Assembly: GCA_950295325.1 (NCBI GenBank)
Contig: OX485807.1
Location: 21,049,666-21,113,665 of the forward strand
Direction of reading: 5' to 3'
DNA: 64,000 nucleotides
Source: Polytrichum commune
Lineage: Eukaryota; Streptophyta; Polytrichopsida; Polytrichales; Polytrichaceae
In this document: positions 41,165 to 54,145 of the stretch, in pieces
Numbering within the stretch: position 1 is the stretch's first letter
Layout: every line of letters starts with the position of its first letter
Translations under genes and position numbers: made by a program
The notes under the pieces: model-generated
Databases searched by the model: none
The model's input: only the letters and a program-made list of their open reading frames with translations
What the model was told of the DNA's origin: nothing

Positions 41165-41744
41165 GGGTGAGTTTCCATGTAGGCCGCTCGCCCACTAGAA
41201 TCTAGATAATAGTGGGTCCAAGGTGTTTGCATGTAGTTAACACAAGCCACCATTTGCTGGAATGTGGATGGCCGTACAAAGCACTAGACTTCCATATGCC
41301 CACTAAAGAATCTTAAACCTACAAGTGTCGGTCACCGAAGGATCGAGGACCAGTTGTAGGAGGAGGAGGAGGAGGTTTTACCTTGTAGGACGAGGTTGGT
41401 AGGTGGGCTCGGATTTGAGAAGATGGGAATAGCTACAATAAATATGATATGTAGTGTCACTTACTATTTGGAGTTACCCAATACTTTATCTATCTTATTA
41501 ACAAATGTTAAATTGGTTGTTTAGACGTTGTAGAACATTAACAAGTTTACTTGTAGAAAACATTATGTCGACAGTAATAAAAATAGCAATGTGTAAATCC
41601 AAATCGTAAGTGACACTCAATATCATGTTCAATATAGTCGGCACATACAAACCCTACCCCCATCAAATTCCCTCTACATTGGGTGGGTTTGTACTTGTTC
41701 ACACTAAAATGCAGTGGGCAAGTTGCCTACGTGGAAACACGCCT
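41165..41744. repeat. MITE with about 40-bp imperfect inverted ends, hosting a nested MITE
   Basis: The left end GGGTGAGTTTCCATGTAGGC continues into CGCTCGCCCACT. The right end, inverted, reads GGCGTGTTTCCACGTAGGCA and then ACTTGCCCACT. The interior is interrupted by a second element at 41450-41620. Confidence 0.65.
41450..41620. repeat. AGTGTCAC MITE nested in 41165-41744
   Basis: Ends TAGTGTCACTTACTATTTGG and the reverse of GAGTGTCACTTACGATTTGG give roughly 20-bp inverted termini with few mismatches. It shares its left part with 27489-27686. Confidence 0.7.
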
Positions 41745-44700
41745 CTAGGAGCTCAAACTTACCATATACAAACAAGAGATTATTATCCAATGTATGGGTG
41801 TACATACAATCTTCTTCTTAGTATTGTAAATTCTGCAGATCGAAAGATTTAGTAAGGGGTCCCACACACACATGGCTCCCACTCTTATGATGAGGTCACC
41901 TCTCGGACTTGCCGTATACAATAATGCCCTCTCTCTCTCTCTCACTCTCTCTCTCTCTCTCGCCCACGTACTTCCTTTAAGGATTAAGGTTGAACAATGT
42001 GGTGGTGCCATTGTGGATATTTTTGACTCACTTCCTATATTAAGTAAGAGCACGTTTTGGTTTGGTCGACACTTCAAAGTCGGTAAAAGGGTAGTGTACT
42101 TTGTGGATGCATGAATGAATGTTTCACTATTGTAGTTGTGGGATGAATGGCCATGGCTATAGTGACCCAACCAAATCTTCGCACGTGGTACATACGGGGA
42201 TCTAAAGTAAGTCGGGTGGATTCGCTTTTTATTCCTTGTCAGGTGGAATGATTGGGTCGCCATGTGCCAAGTGTCATTACTTTATCTTCGTGGCCACTCA
42301 ATATAGTATGTACACTAATAACAATTGTATTTAGTGTCACCGATTCTCTTAGTCAAGTCTTGCTCGATACTAATTGTAAACCGCCCGTGTAGTGTCACCG
42401 ACACTAGAGTGTAAACCTAACATTTTTTGTTTGTTATTTCTTGCTTTTTATCAAAAAAAAGGTGCAATAGAAAAGTACGGTGTTGCAGTTATGGATACTA
42501 TTATGTCTGAATGTGGGAAAGATATGGGAATGTTTCGTGGACTATTGTCAGTCCCACATAACATTGTTATGAATCTGAATAATGTTATGTGGTCACTTAA
42601 CCGACATTTAAGTATACTTGGGCCAACCACTTATCCAAAAATAATAAAGGATGTGCATGTTTGGGGGACAAAAACACCAAACAACAACCGCAACTTCCAA
42701 TGTTTGTATTCTATGTTCACTAGCCATCATGTTTGTGTAGTTTTGCGATCTGGTGTACGTCATATTGGCAGTTGGATTTCTCCAAAATTTACGCATAGAC
42801 CCAAACATACTTGAATCCTCGCTACTTACTAAGTGATTTTTCATCCAAATTCCGAATCATCCATGACAATACTTCGTTACATAAATGTTGGGATGAAGAA
42901 CATACCATACTTTGCGCCAATGATTGACATGGATTTCATCCAAATTTCAACCAACCATGAAAGTGCTTGTAACCTTATTCATAAGAAGTGTCATTTAAAG
43001 AAAGTTATCGTAGTGACATAACATACCATAGGACACTGAATACAATATCTAGTATGGTATCAAGTATGAAGGTTTTTGGAGTTTTGGGGGACCTTTTCTT
43101 AAATGAAAATAAAAAAATTGTTAAAATTTTGGCTCAACGTCCACTTGTCATGCTTCTCATGGCTTGTCATAATAACACACATGTGGCATCGTGTGATGGA
43201 GAAAAAGTGAACTGCACCAATTGACTCAGATCGATAGATGGATATCATCCGGATGAAATGGTCATTGTGGAGCTCTTCCATCCATTTGAGAAGTCTCAAA
43301 GAAAGTCCATAATAAATGTAAAAACAAGTAGGTCATGGCTGCACGATTTGGTTTCCTAACACCTACCGAGGGGGTAATAGTGAAATCAATGTTTGTTGAT
43401 TCATCCTACTTTAAGTTTGCTAGACTAATTTGGAGTTTCTAATCCCGATGCAGGAGTTAGTTTTAGAAATCTAAGTACTACATGCTTTATAATAATAATC
43501 AATGTTTTCATCTTCCCATGTTCACCCTCCCCATTCATCCCTGCGTGCACCTCGACCTGGGTCTAGTGTAGTTGTGTCAAAGTTAATTTGTAATGTGGGG
43601 CTATACCAGACATAGCAGCGAAAGTTAGCTAAGCATAACATAATTGGCATTCATTTTTAGCTACAAATCCATGAGAGGATGAGTTAAGCTTAATTGGAAC
43701 AATAATTAGTGGTGAAATCATTGGGCCACGTTACCCATGAGGAATCTACACTGGGCATAGTACTGTGGGTTCATGATATTTACCAACCCACACTATACGA
43801 CAACGGAGACTCAAAGAAAAAATGATATTTCATTCAAGTTGTTTATATTATATAGTTTATTGCCCCCCCCCCCACCTAAGTCTTAGTCATTTGGATGCAA
43901 TGATTGTTGAAAGACCAATTCCATATACCTTCAAGAAGTAATTGCATGTCACGTTTTTGTGCTTTCTCCCTTGATTCTTGAACTTGAAAAGTGAATTTAT
44001 GCTCTTGGGGTTTGTATTCTCTGTTGAAAATTCAAGTGTAACCAACATTACACTCTATTTTCATGCGCGATGATGTGCTTATGTGCCACATTATAGGGAC
44101 GCAAATATTAAGTCGCACCTTATTGTAGTTGAGATCAATGCAATGTGCCCATGATTTCTTTTAGTTGATAAAGATCAAATTGACATAAATCCCCAACAAT
44201 CTCTAGCATTGGTTAGACTAAGCATGAGAAGTCTAGGGTGTGAATGTGTTAATGGAACTATTAAGGTAGAGGGTGCTTAATCCAACACTTTAAGCGATTT
44301 AGCCTAATTTTGGAGTCCGTTTGGATTAGTGGCATCCATGATTGGATCAGCAAGTTGGCTTAGACATATTAGAAACAAAATACAAACAATTGCACATCAT
44401 ATGAATATACTACAAATTTTTCACATCACTTACTCCTAGCTTCCTAAATTTGTACTTAGACTCCCATTTTTTTCATCGCAAAAGGCTCCCAAAATTGTCA
44501 TGGCATTTGGCCAACACTATAGTACCTTAGCTCTTCGGCACTAGTTAAACTATTTATAGGAAAACCGAAACTATTGGAAATCGTATATTAAAAATCTGAA
44601 ATTTTAATATGGAGAATTTTGCTTTAAATTCGGGATTGTCAAGTCTACAACTAGAAATTATAATGGTTATTTGCCTATAAAATTTGAAACGGTAAAGGTA

Positions 44701-46015
44701 GTATGGTATATGAGAAGTATTTGGGCACATTATTGGGAGGGGGGTGATGACGTGGACATAGTTACTTATTATGAAAATTGGATTGGTTGAAGGGGAAGTC
44801 CCCTTGAATAGTAGAACGTCCAAAATACACAAAGCCAACTCATTTCCTCTCAAAATTGCCTAAACCGCCACCGCACTAAAACCAACTTTCCACCCAATAA
44901 AGGCATTAAATTCCTACAACATTTGCATGTGGGATCTTAATGAATACATATAAGTGAGCCAGTCCTAGCTACTTTCTGATGGTTGCTCGAATCCAACCCC
45001 ACCTTTGCCTGAAACCAACCCCGCATTTTTTCGCAACCACGCCATTTTTCACCCGAATCCGCCTCTACTTTGCGTCAAAGACAATTGGATGGTTTCAGGT
45101 GTGCTTCGGGTACATGATTGGGAGATGTTTATAGGTGTTTCTTTTGAGTGAGGTGTTGGACTTAGCACCCCCTACCTTAGATTGATGGTATCAAGAAGCA
45201 ACTATCAAGCAAAGAGAATCTATACTAACGGTGTTCTTTTCCCATCATTTAACGTCAATTTCTATCGTGATATTTGGAAAGAATGATACTTCAACACTTG
45301 CTCTTTGTTGTTGGTGGATAAAAATGTACGATTTTCATACCAAAATAACAAAACTTGTCGTATTGAAGATGCTTAATTAAAGAAGATAAAAGGGTATGTG
45401 AACCTTTATTCCTCACCCAAAAATGTCATGACTGAATTAAATCGATAAGTGAGGAGTGTCAGTCACATGATTATTTTTCATGAAAACAAAGTCATTCAAG
45501 TTGCCCACTTTGAATTGTTGCGATTTCCTCAAAAGGTTTGTGACTTCGTACCAATGGAGGGTGAGGGCATGGAGACCACCGGACAATGAACATTGTCCAA
45601 TACTTTAAATGGATGAAATAGATTGACCAACATCCATACCATTCATCCATGCAAGCTCGCTAACGTCCCTTGACTATACCACTAAAAGGAAGAATGCGGA
45701 GGCCTCCTTTGAGCAAAAACCCATCCTCATCGCAACAAAGGAGGCTAAATGGTACATGTTGCTAGATGGAAAATTTGCTTTTTCTTGATAAAAAAGCTCG
45801 CCACAAAGAATGCCCGTGTAAAGTAGTTGCGTTTCATATCGTCTATAGTGTCGATTGAATCGTTGTCAAAAGTTGGTGATCAAAGGTGATGGCTACCAAC
45901 CTCCTTGATTGTTTGTGTGTTGGAAACATGATGCTATGAAAGGTGAGGTACCCAAATTCGGTATTGCCCCTAAGCAATAAATGTGTGGGAGTGGTCAATT
46001 AACATCACGTAATTA
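41745..46015. other. Intergenic, repeats only
   Basis: A (CT)n run at 41928-41961 and an 11-C run at 43863-43873. A remnant of AGTGTCACCGA-type termini occurs near 42330-42420. No gene recognised among short frames. Confidence 0.4.
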
Positions 46016-46408
46016 GGGCCGGTGCACACGGGTCCCAAGTCCAAAGTACGAAGTCACTTGAGGTCAATCTTTGCAATCTCAACCATTGAGAGCATTGAAG
46101 ATGGGACTTACCACTCCACACAGGTCCCAAGTCTTAAGTTCTAAGTGTGACATGGTTGCCTACATAGCAACACTTTTTGGAGGTGAGGTTTGAGACTTGT
46201 GTTGGGTCGAGCAAAAAGCTAGACCCAACTCTCGATACAAGTCCCGCATATATTTTTGCATAAAATAATCAAGATTCAACTTTAATGACGATTAACTGCT
46301 TTTTAATGGTTTCTTGAAGCTCAAAAGTTGGGACTTTGCCTCCATGTCGAGACTAAGTTAGCTAACATGAGTGGGACTTGGGACTTGGGAGCCCATGTGA
46401 TTCAGTCC
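46016..46408. repeat. PIF/Harbinger-type MITE with TTA duplication
   Basis: The left end is GGGCCGGTGCACACGGGTCC. The right end inverted reads GGACTGAATCACATGGGCTC; both then continue CCAAGT. TTA flanks both sides (46013-46015 and 46409-46411). The interior carries TTGGGTCGAGCAAAAAGC and TAGACCCAA, the same palindromic module as in 21177-21473, so the two are related. It is 393 bp. Confidence 0.75.
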
Positions 46409-46960
46409 TTACATCCCACCCTTCAAGACAAGAAGAGCAATGTGTGCTTGGTAACTTCAATTCTAATTCATGGCAAATGAAATGTTGTGTGGAATTGCTC
46501 TTTGGGTGATATATATACACCTATTTGCACGAGTGATTATGTTTTAAACCCAAAAAAAATGAATGATTACATAGTTGGAATGTATGGTTTGGCAATAGAG
46601 TTATCGGCAAAGTCCCCCAAAGACTCAAAGAGGGAGGAAACCATCTTTATTTCTTAGAATATGGGGAGGCGGGCTAGAACAAGGTCCTTTGTGACATCAA
46701 GAGGACCCTTGCAAATGCATATTGAAACCTTGAAGAATTTGACAAAAAAAAGGGCATTTTTTGACTTCTTTGCAATAGGGTAGACAATAGGATAGCTTGA
46801 GTTTAATCTCATCCGACACGATTGACTATGACAGTATTGTATCCACACGTGTTTCTATGCTTTCACCGCTCCAATTTCCCAATAACATGCAATTTCATAT
46901 ATCATTATGTGTTCCCATTATCAAATGTGCCATGAATTTGCTTTCGTTCAAGCTTATCAT
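46409..46960. other. Intergenic, nothing recognised
   Basis: Short unrelated frames only. Confidence 0.4.
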
Positions 46961-47078
46961 CTTTTCATTTTATCATCTTCAATGCCATGTTTGCTCATGG
47001 GAACTTAGAAGTTAAGTTGCCTAAGGAAGGAATAAAACTCAGATGGGTGACCTTCCTAGCACTAGAGTGTTGGTGCCC
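46961..47078 (+). pseudogene. 5S rRNA-derived sequence
   Basis: From about 46996 to 47053 the sequence aligns without gaps to the internal part of plant 5S rRNA: GAACTTAGAAGTTAAG where 5S has GAACTCCGxAGTTAAG, then GATGGGTGACC exactly at the right distance, then GTGTTG near the 3' end. The 5' third is degenerate, with only TATCAT..ATGCCA recognisable. Many substitutions in the A box and intermediate element make a working 5S gene unlikely. It is either an isolated 5S pseudogene or the head of a 5S-derived SINE. The comparison 5S sequence is from memory. Confidence 0.7.
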
Positions 47079-49649
47079 CCTATCACTTATGGTCCACCCA
47101 ATCATAGTATCCGGGTGAACTATAGATTTTCAACCAACCACATGGGAATTTAGGAAGAAAAACTTCGGTCTCCGGAGGAGACCGACGTGAATTAAGTGTC
47201 TGTTCGATCCACCCCCAATCCGATGCCCTCAGGACAAAGGTATGGAAGTACAGATCTACTCCTCCCTTTCGAGAGTAGACACTATAAAGGGAATTTAGGA
47301 ACTTCACTTGTAAACGTCCAATCAACATGTTTGTGTTTGAAAAAAGGCAATAATTTTTAGGGACCCACTGCTCAGGGAGTTCACTAGACATGTATATATG
47401 TATACACGTGCGTGACAAGGGTATTTATTCAAGGGGTATTTAATTATCCATCCTTAATTTTTGTACCGTATTATTATATAATTTTCTAATTTCTTGTTTT
47501 TAAAATGACCCTATAATTACTTTTAAATTTGATGAAGCTCTAATTTTAAGCTAGGTATGTTCATTATAATTATTTGATTTTGCTCCAAAGGGTTTAAGAA
47601 CATTCAAAGTACTAAGTCACCAAAATCCAAGGCACAACAAGGTTTTACATTAAGAGTGTTCATAAACAGTTTCAAACAACAAAATCAGCCCATGTTCCTC
47701 AATCAAGTTACACGCATAATTAAACACAACGGTACTGAGTGTCAAAGAAAAACAATTAAAACACCAACAACAAAGAAAGAAAAAATAGGGTCCATGCAAT
47801 AAAGTAGAAGGGTACAGAGTTAATACTACAACATCATGCTTGAAGCAAATAGACACAAGACCAACCAAAACTCCTCTAATTTATCTTGAGAAATTGTTTC
47901 TAGCATTTAAAAACACTAGCAAAACTGTTCATAGCAAATGAAAGATGTCATGTTCATCTTGCAAAACAATTCCTAGCTTTTAAGAACACTAGTATATAAT
48001 CAACAAATAATGCATGCAACGTTCTCCCCCAATTTTTCTTAAACCCTAATCCGTCATCCGCCCTCATCAATCTTTCATCTCATTTTTCAACTAAATGGAC
48101 GTAGTTTTTCATCCAAAATCTTCCCGGCTCTGAACACAAAGGACACCCTATTTGAAAAAAAACCTAGGATTCTTAAATCTATGGTATATTTTAAAAAATA
48201 TTTTAAAAATATGCGTTATTTGTATCAAGCCTATATTATTTATAATACAAATCTTATCATACATACTCACCTATATTACTTCTAAGAAAATTCTAAGTTT
48301 TTCCTTTTGTGAATATAAATTACCCTATATTTTCCCGCACGTTGTTTTCTAATATTATCGGAGTGAACTCCCCGAGACCCACTGATTCTTGTGATGTTTG
48401 TTTTACATTTATATAGAAATCTAAGTGAACTCAAAGATGAAGCAACGCCATAATTCATGCCGGAGGCAACATCATACTCATCTTTCTTCCATATTTGCAC
48501 ATCTTTGAGAGACATTACCTCCTTCACTCCTCTTGATGTCCATGTATTGCATGAGTCTCTTAATGTTGTGAACATGTGCAACAAATGCATAACCATAACC
48601 ATAACCATTTGAATACTACGTAAGTTTTGCTTATTTTCTTCCCTTTGATGTCATGTGTGTTAATTTGTGTTCTTCATTCCACAAACTGTAACCAATTACA
48701 ATGGTGTTTACCTACACATTGATTGCCTCCGTGGCATTGACTTCGAGCTTGTTACTCCTTTGGTAGGATGAATTCACAAAAGTGCAAACCCACTTTCATG
48801 ATTTTACAAACCAATTTAGCATTAGGTTCTACCTATTTCATTGGAATCATGAACAAAGTTCATTATTAGGCAACCAATTTAACATGAACTTTCAGCCAAT
48901 GTCACTCCATGTTGTGAATAATTGCACGATTTGGTACCCATATTCACAACTTCACAAAATTAATTTCATGAAATGTATAATTTTTATGAAACACTAATAA
49001 CCCTCTTCTATGTATTTGTGCATAACTCATGCCAAGATACTTCAAATATTATTTGATTGTCACACTCGTATTAGTATTGTTTGTCTAAGAAATAAAAGAA
49101 AAACAAAGTAATTTGATCAAATGTATAGTATCAATTATCTTAAAAGCCCTTCAATTGACTCAAATACACATTATCACATATGAAAATAGTGTGCAACCCT
49201 AGTTACACGTATCTTGCCCTTGTGATATACCCACGTCCTTCCCTTACATTGGAAATCGGTCAAATGCACTTTTACTTCCAAGCAGTACGTATATGATGCA
49301 CTTCAGATGCTACTTATTGTGGGTTGGTGAAAAGCGCGAACCCACAATATTATCCCCAAATGTGTTAGTGTATAGATAAGCTTAATATTATGGCCTACAC
49401 TAAGGGGACACCTAAGAGGTGCTACTTCTCACAAAACCCTACATTTTTGCACCCACAACCCTTCAATCATTGTTTCCCTTTGGTCAAGAACATATTGTGC
49501 ACTCCACTCTTCAGACTAATATAATTTTCTCCCTAGACTACCAATTTTACAACAAAGAAATCTACAAAACCTCGCTTCCGTTTGGTTCAAAACAATTATC
49601 CTCAAATGTACTCTCAACATTACCTAACATTCCCTCTCTACATTAAAAT
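47079..49649. other. Intergenic with one perfect hairpin
   Basis: TCGGTCTCC GGA GGAGACCGA at 47165-47185 is a perfect 9-bp stem with a three-base loop, about 90 bp beyond the 5S-like sequence. GTTCGATCC follows near 47203 and resembles a tRNA B box, but no tRNA fold is present. Otherwise AT-rich and without genes. Confidence 0.4.
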
Positions 49650-49843
49650 GTGCACTTAGGTTGCCCCACGCCAATTTATCAACATTCCATACTATTTTGA
49701 AAACTTATCACCACAACAACAACAATACGAAGAGTTTCTTACTACAATTGACTACACATATAAGTAAACAAAGTTTTAATTTATCGGTCATATGATTTTG
49801 ACCCAAGGTAATTTGCATGGGTAAAGAGACAACCTAATTGCAC
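49650..49843. repeat. MITE with GTGCACTTAGGTTGCC ends
   Basis: Left end GTGCACTTAGGTTGCC, right end AACCTAATTGCAC. It also shares the internal segment GACCCAAGGTAATTTGCATG (inverted) with 21522-21731, so it is a second member of that family. Confidence 0.6.
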
Positions 49844-50526
49844 ACATCACTATACCTTGTTCCTTGTTCCTTGTTTTATACGATAACGTTCCATGGAAGC
49901 AAACAATGATAATAACATAGGGAATTGCATTATAGTATTTCCTCGAACGCTAGATATTTGGTCCATAGAACGGGCGAATGGAACGAAAGGTTTCCCTAAC
50001 TTAAGCTAAGCGGGCCTTAAAGCCGGAGGGCCAATCGACTTCGAGGCCAAGGCTTGACCCACGCCCCTTCCCATTGGCCCCACTCCGGCGGCCTCTCAAA
50101 CGAATCCCGACGGGCCCCACTCCCGCTCCCAATTGCATGGAAGAATCCGGAATCCCGGAAACCGGAAACCGGGGCCCACTCCACGAAGATACATTGGCCA
50201 TCGTCCAAACCCAATAAGCCCCCAACACACACACACACACACACCCATACCTCGAGGGCCAACCCATGGTTCCTAAGTTTGTGTGGATGATCCCTAAGCT
50301 TGTTTCTTTCTATTCAACAAATCGGCCCCGGGGAGTGTTGTTCTAGGTAAGATACTTATAAGTAGTAGTAGTTGTTTATTTAATATCACGTCTCGGGGGG
50401 GGGGGGGTGACGAGGCGTTCTTCCACGTAGGCGGTGGTGGTGACCCGTTGTGTTGCTAGTCCAAGTAATGGCTTGTGATATTTCGCTCATCACCGCCACA
50501 TGGTTTTGGATCGATCTTCAAATACA
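49844..50526. other. Intergenic with GC-rich island, (AC)n and G13 tract
   Basis: The segment 50010-50210 is strongly GC-rich (for example CCGGAAACCGGAAACCGGGG) in an AT-rich surrounding. It is followed by (AC)n at 50224-50245 and 13 G at 50395-50407. Overlapping frames on both strands here are a by-product of GC richness, not evidence for a gene. Confidence 0.45.
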
Positions 50527-50980
50527 TTGAGAGTTAATGGAGTGTATATGGCTTGATGCCATAGTGGTATCGATGTTTATCTCACAATGTTGAGATTAAT
50601 GGAGTGTATATGGCTTGATGCCATAGTGGTATTGATGTTTATCTCACAACGTTGAGATTAATGGAGTGTATATGGCTTGACGCCATATTGGTATTGATGT
50701 TTATCTCACAATGTTGAGATTAATGGAGTGTATATGGCTTGATGCCACAGTGGTATTGATGTTTATCTCACAATGTTGAGATTAATGGAGTGTATATGGC
50801 TTGATGCCACAGTGGTATTGATGTTTATCTCACAATGTTGAGATTAATGAAGTGTACATGGTTGGATGTCATATTGGTATTGATGTTTATCTCACAATGT
50901 TGAGATTAATGGAGTGTATATGGCTTGATGCCATAGTGATATTGATGTTTATCTCACACTGTTGAGATTAATGGAGGAGT
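50527..50980 (+). repeat. 62-bp minisatellite, about 7.3 units, each with two hairpins
   Basis: GTTGAGATTAATGGAGTG starts at 50589, 50651, 50713, 50775, 50837, 50899 and 50961, an exact 62-bp period, with a diverged first unit before it. Each unit contains TATGGC TTGAT GCCATA, and across the junction ATCTCA CAATGT TGAGAT. Both are inverted repeats, with few substitutions between units. Confidence 0.95.
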
Positions 50981-53900
50981 GTCTTTAGCGTGTGATGACT
51001 GTTGTATGAAGACAAGAACAAACGTGTTACATCAAAGGAGGCTCCTCCCAACCATATTTAGGTGAACTATACTAAATATGGTATTTAGTGTCACCATGGT
51101 GACTTTTTGGATGACACTACTTATGGATGCTTATACGAATACTGTCATGGATGATGGACGAGTTCAAGGAAATAATACACAAGTACGTGTCTAAATAGGT
51201 GTGGAAGATTCTGACATGAATTAACATAAGTATTGCATTCTTAAAGCAAGGCCACTTGTTCCCAAAATTGACACCTTTGAACGGTTTAGAGAACAATGTG
51301 AACAAAGTAGGTGCCCACACGTTCTCATAATCATTTGATTAAATATGCTCTTCTAATCCTTCAAATATGCAACTTATAAAAGAGAATATTCAACTTCTTT
51401 ATAGATATTTTGATTAAATTTGGTACAATTTGAGATTCCCTTGCAAGGGAATCAACTACCAATATCTAACACTCTTTGACTGATTCGAATATTAGCTTCT
51501 ATCTCTTTCTAGTATGTATAGCCTTGTGTATTGTAAGATATTATATAAGATCATGGCACTTGCAACCTAAAATAAGCATGTTGCGTGAACACGTGGAACA
51601 ATTAGAAAGGACTCCTCTCCTCTAAACTAAAGCTACATGATTCAACACCACTTCATGTTAGTGTTTGCACAACGTGTGATGGTGCTCTTGAGCATAACAT
51701 TGCTACAAGACTCTCACTCATGCTCCTCTTCTAAAAAGGGCATCAAGAAACGAAGGGCGACTATCGTCATTTATTCTCAGCACCAAAGCATGCCATGCAG
51801 TAAATTGGCATGGCAGAGCCATGGACTTGGCTAGCCATTGCCCAACAAGCACATGACCCGACCATAAACCAACCCAGTGATGATTTCTTAATACCAAACA
51901 AAATGATTATTATTATTATTATAATGCCACCAAGTTGTAAACTCACTCATGTAGAGTGAACAATCCTGAACATGCAGCAAAGTGATCGTTTTGTAATAGT
52001 GGTCCAGCATAAGAAGGGCATTATGCCCATAATTTCATGGCTCCATGTTGCAACAGCTTGCGATTGAGTGTAATGTTATGCGGGTGACTTCACAAGAGGC
52101 GTTCTTCTAGAGTTTCTTCACTTTTCCACAAGCTAAAGACTAAAATAATCCCAAAAACATCAACAAATAAGAAAAACAACCAAATGGCATATGTAGACCG
52201 TATATATATACACATGCGTTTGAGTCTCTCGGAGTGAGTCCAGGGGACAAACGTATGTTGTCCCTCCCGTGCCCAACTTATCCAATTTAGGATGTGGACA
52301 TGCTCACATTCTACGTGGAAATTGTAAGCAAGCAATTAATTACTCCCCGACTAAGGGACAAAATCATGGAGGCCCCCACCTTGAATGTCATCAGATAAGC
52401 CTTACCGCTCGCCATGTGTCTAATAAATTGATAATTGTACGATTCAATAAAGGTGGCCACGGCATATGGATGGATTTCATCCATATGCATACCCTCTTCC
52501 ATTTATTCCTCCCACACAAGATTCACCATATGAATAAGGTAGAAGCACTTATTGCGGACGCTTTGAGCACTGTCTCTAATGGATAAAGGATGGAAATTTG
52601 ATAATAATGAAATGTAGGGTGGATTACAAATTATACTTACATGTAGTAGTCAATTTGGTTTTAAAAATGTATATAGCATAAGGGTGTTGAAAATTGACAT
52701 GAACAACTCTAGTTAGCCCTCTTTGAATACCCAATTCTTGCATGTGGCCCATCCAAGCCTTGGCATGCCTCCTTCGTGCCTTGCTTCCTCTCCTCCTTCC
52801 CCGTAATTCTCTCTCTCGCTCGCTCTTCTTACCTAGTACCATGACTTGGTCTTCCCTTGCCTTCATATACATTGTGCTCGTTAAGCTCCTTTAATTTCCA
52901 AGATTATGCCTATCTTTACGAAAATTGTAAACCAAGGCATGCAAGAAGCAATGAAATGTCATGAGAAAATAAAAGACATATGACTACTACACTAAATTCT
53001 TCTATTGTTGTGGGTTGCCATTTGGGAGTTACACTTTCCTATCAAGTGTATCATTTTTACCAAGCATGTTATCTCATGTCCCTTGATGTGCTGATTAGTT
53101 GTTTTTCTTATACGAGTAATAAATGATAAACCTCAATATAAAGTCATAGCCACACATATCTCCAAATGGTAATCCACATTGTTGTGACTATTCAATGTGG
53201 TCAACACACACAAAAAAAGAAGTCTACATTGATGGCCTCGATTGTCCAAGGAATGTGCACATGTCCCAATCACAATTCTCCTTCCCTTATCTCTAGCTTT
53301 TGTACCCCTCATCAACCCTTGCTCTCATTAATTGCTAGAATTTAACTCCTCGATATTGAGGAGGGGGGGGGGGGCTTTAAACTAATGACCTTAGATAAAT
53401 TGGAAGCTGAATATTTTGGCATTCGCGGATTTCATCTGCCTAGGCCCTAAATAACCCTTGCATGTGGGAATATTCAAACACATGAGGCCCTTCCTGTCAT
53501 ACATGTCTGTCATGCGGACCCCCTTTCCTTTTAGTGATGGAATGAGGGCCGCAATTAAGCTCAAATGACCATTGACCACAACGGGTCTTAGTGTCGTAAG
53601 TTTATACCGGGCTGAAGGTAGACATGCTTAATATGGCCAATGGTCTTAAGTGGACACCTATACTTGAGTGGTTTGATTTTAAATCCTAGAATTGTGTCGC
53701 CTTTTTTCAACACCATTTTGTTATGAGGATTTCGTATTTTCTTGATACAAGTAAAGTGCATGCATTTGAGAATATTTTGTTTTTGATTTGGGGCAACATC
53801 CCATGCATCATTCTTCATACAAAGATGAAATAGCCTTGGTTTTAATATGGTTTGGAATAGTATTCACTGACATAAGAACTTAGGTATTTGAAGATTCTCT

Positions 53901-54145
53901 CACATTGAAATATCCACCAAATATCAATATTCTACTAGTATTATGATTTTAATATCGGCCTGATGGAGTATTTGATACGAATATTGATGATGATTATCAA
54001 AACCATGCGTTGACCGACATGCCACAATACTATCATCTCAAGTATCCCGATGTGCTATGCTAAATGCCAAAATATAAATGATCTTCGCTTAGAAACTTAC
54101 ATATATAGATATGCGCCTACCTTAAACTTTTGGTTGGGTATCTAA
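50981..54145. other. Intergenic up to the PIF/Harbinger element
   Basis: No gene. A 14-bp perfect palindrome (GTCACCATGGTGAC, 51090-51103) sits inside a tiny AGTGTC..GACACT remnant. There is an ATT microsatellite near 51908, 12 G at 53363-53374, a GGACAC-family piece near 53640-53700, and a GGTATCAA-type repeat near 53850-54010. Confidence 0.45.

Noticed and set aside
47160-47215. Possible tRNA because of GTTCGATCC
   Set aside because: No acceptor, D or anticodon stem can be laid out around it; only the B-box-like word is present.
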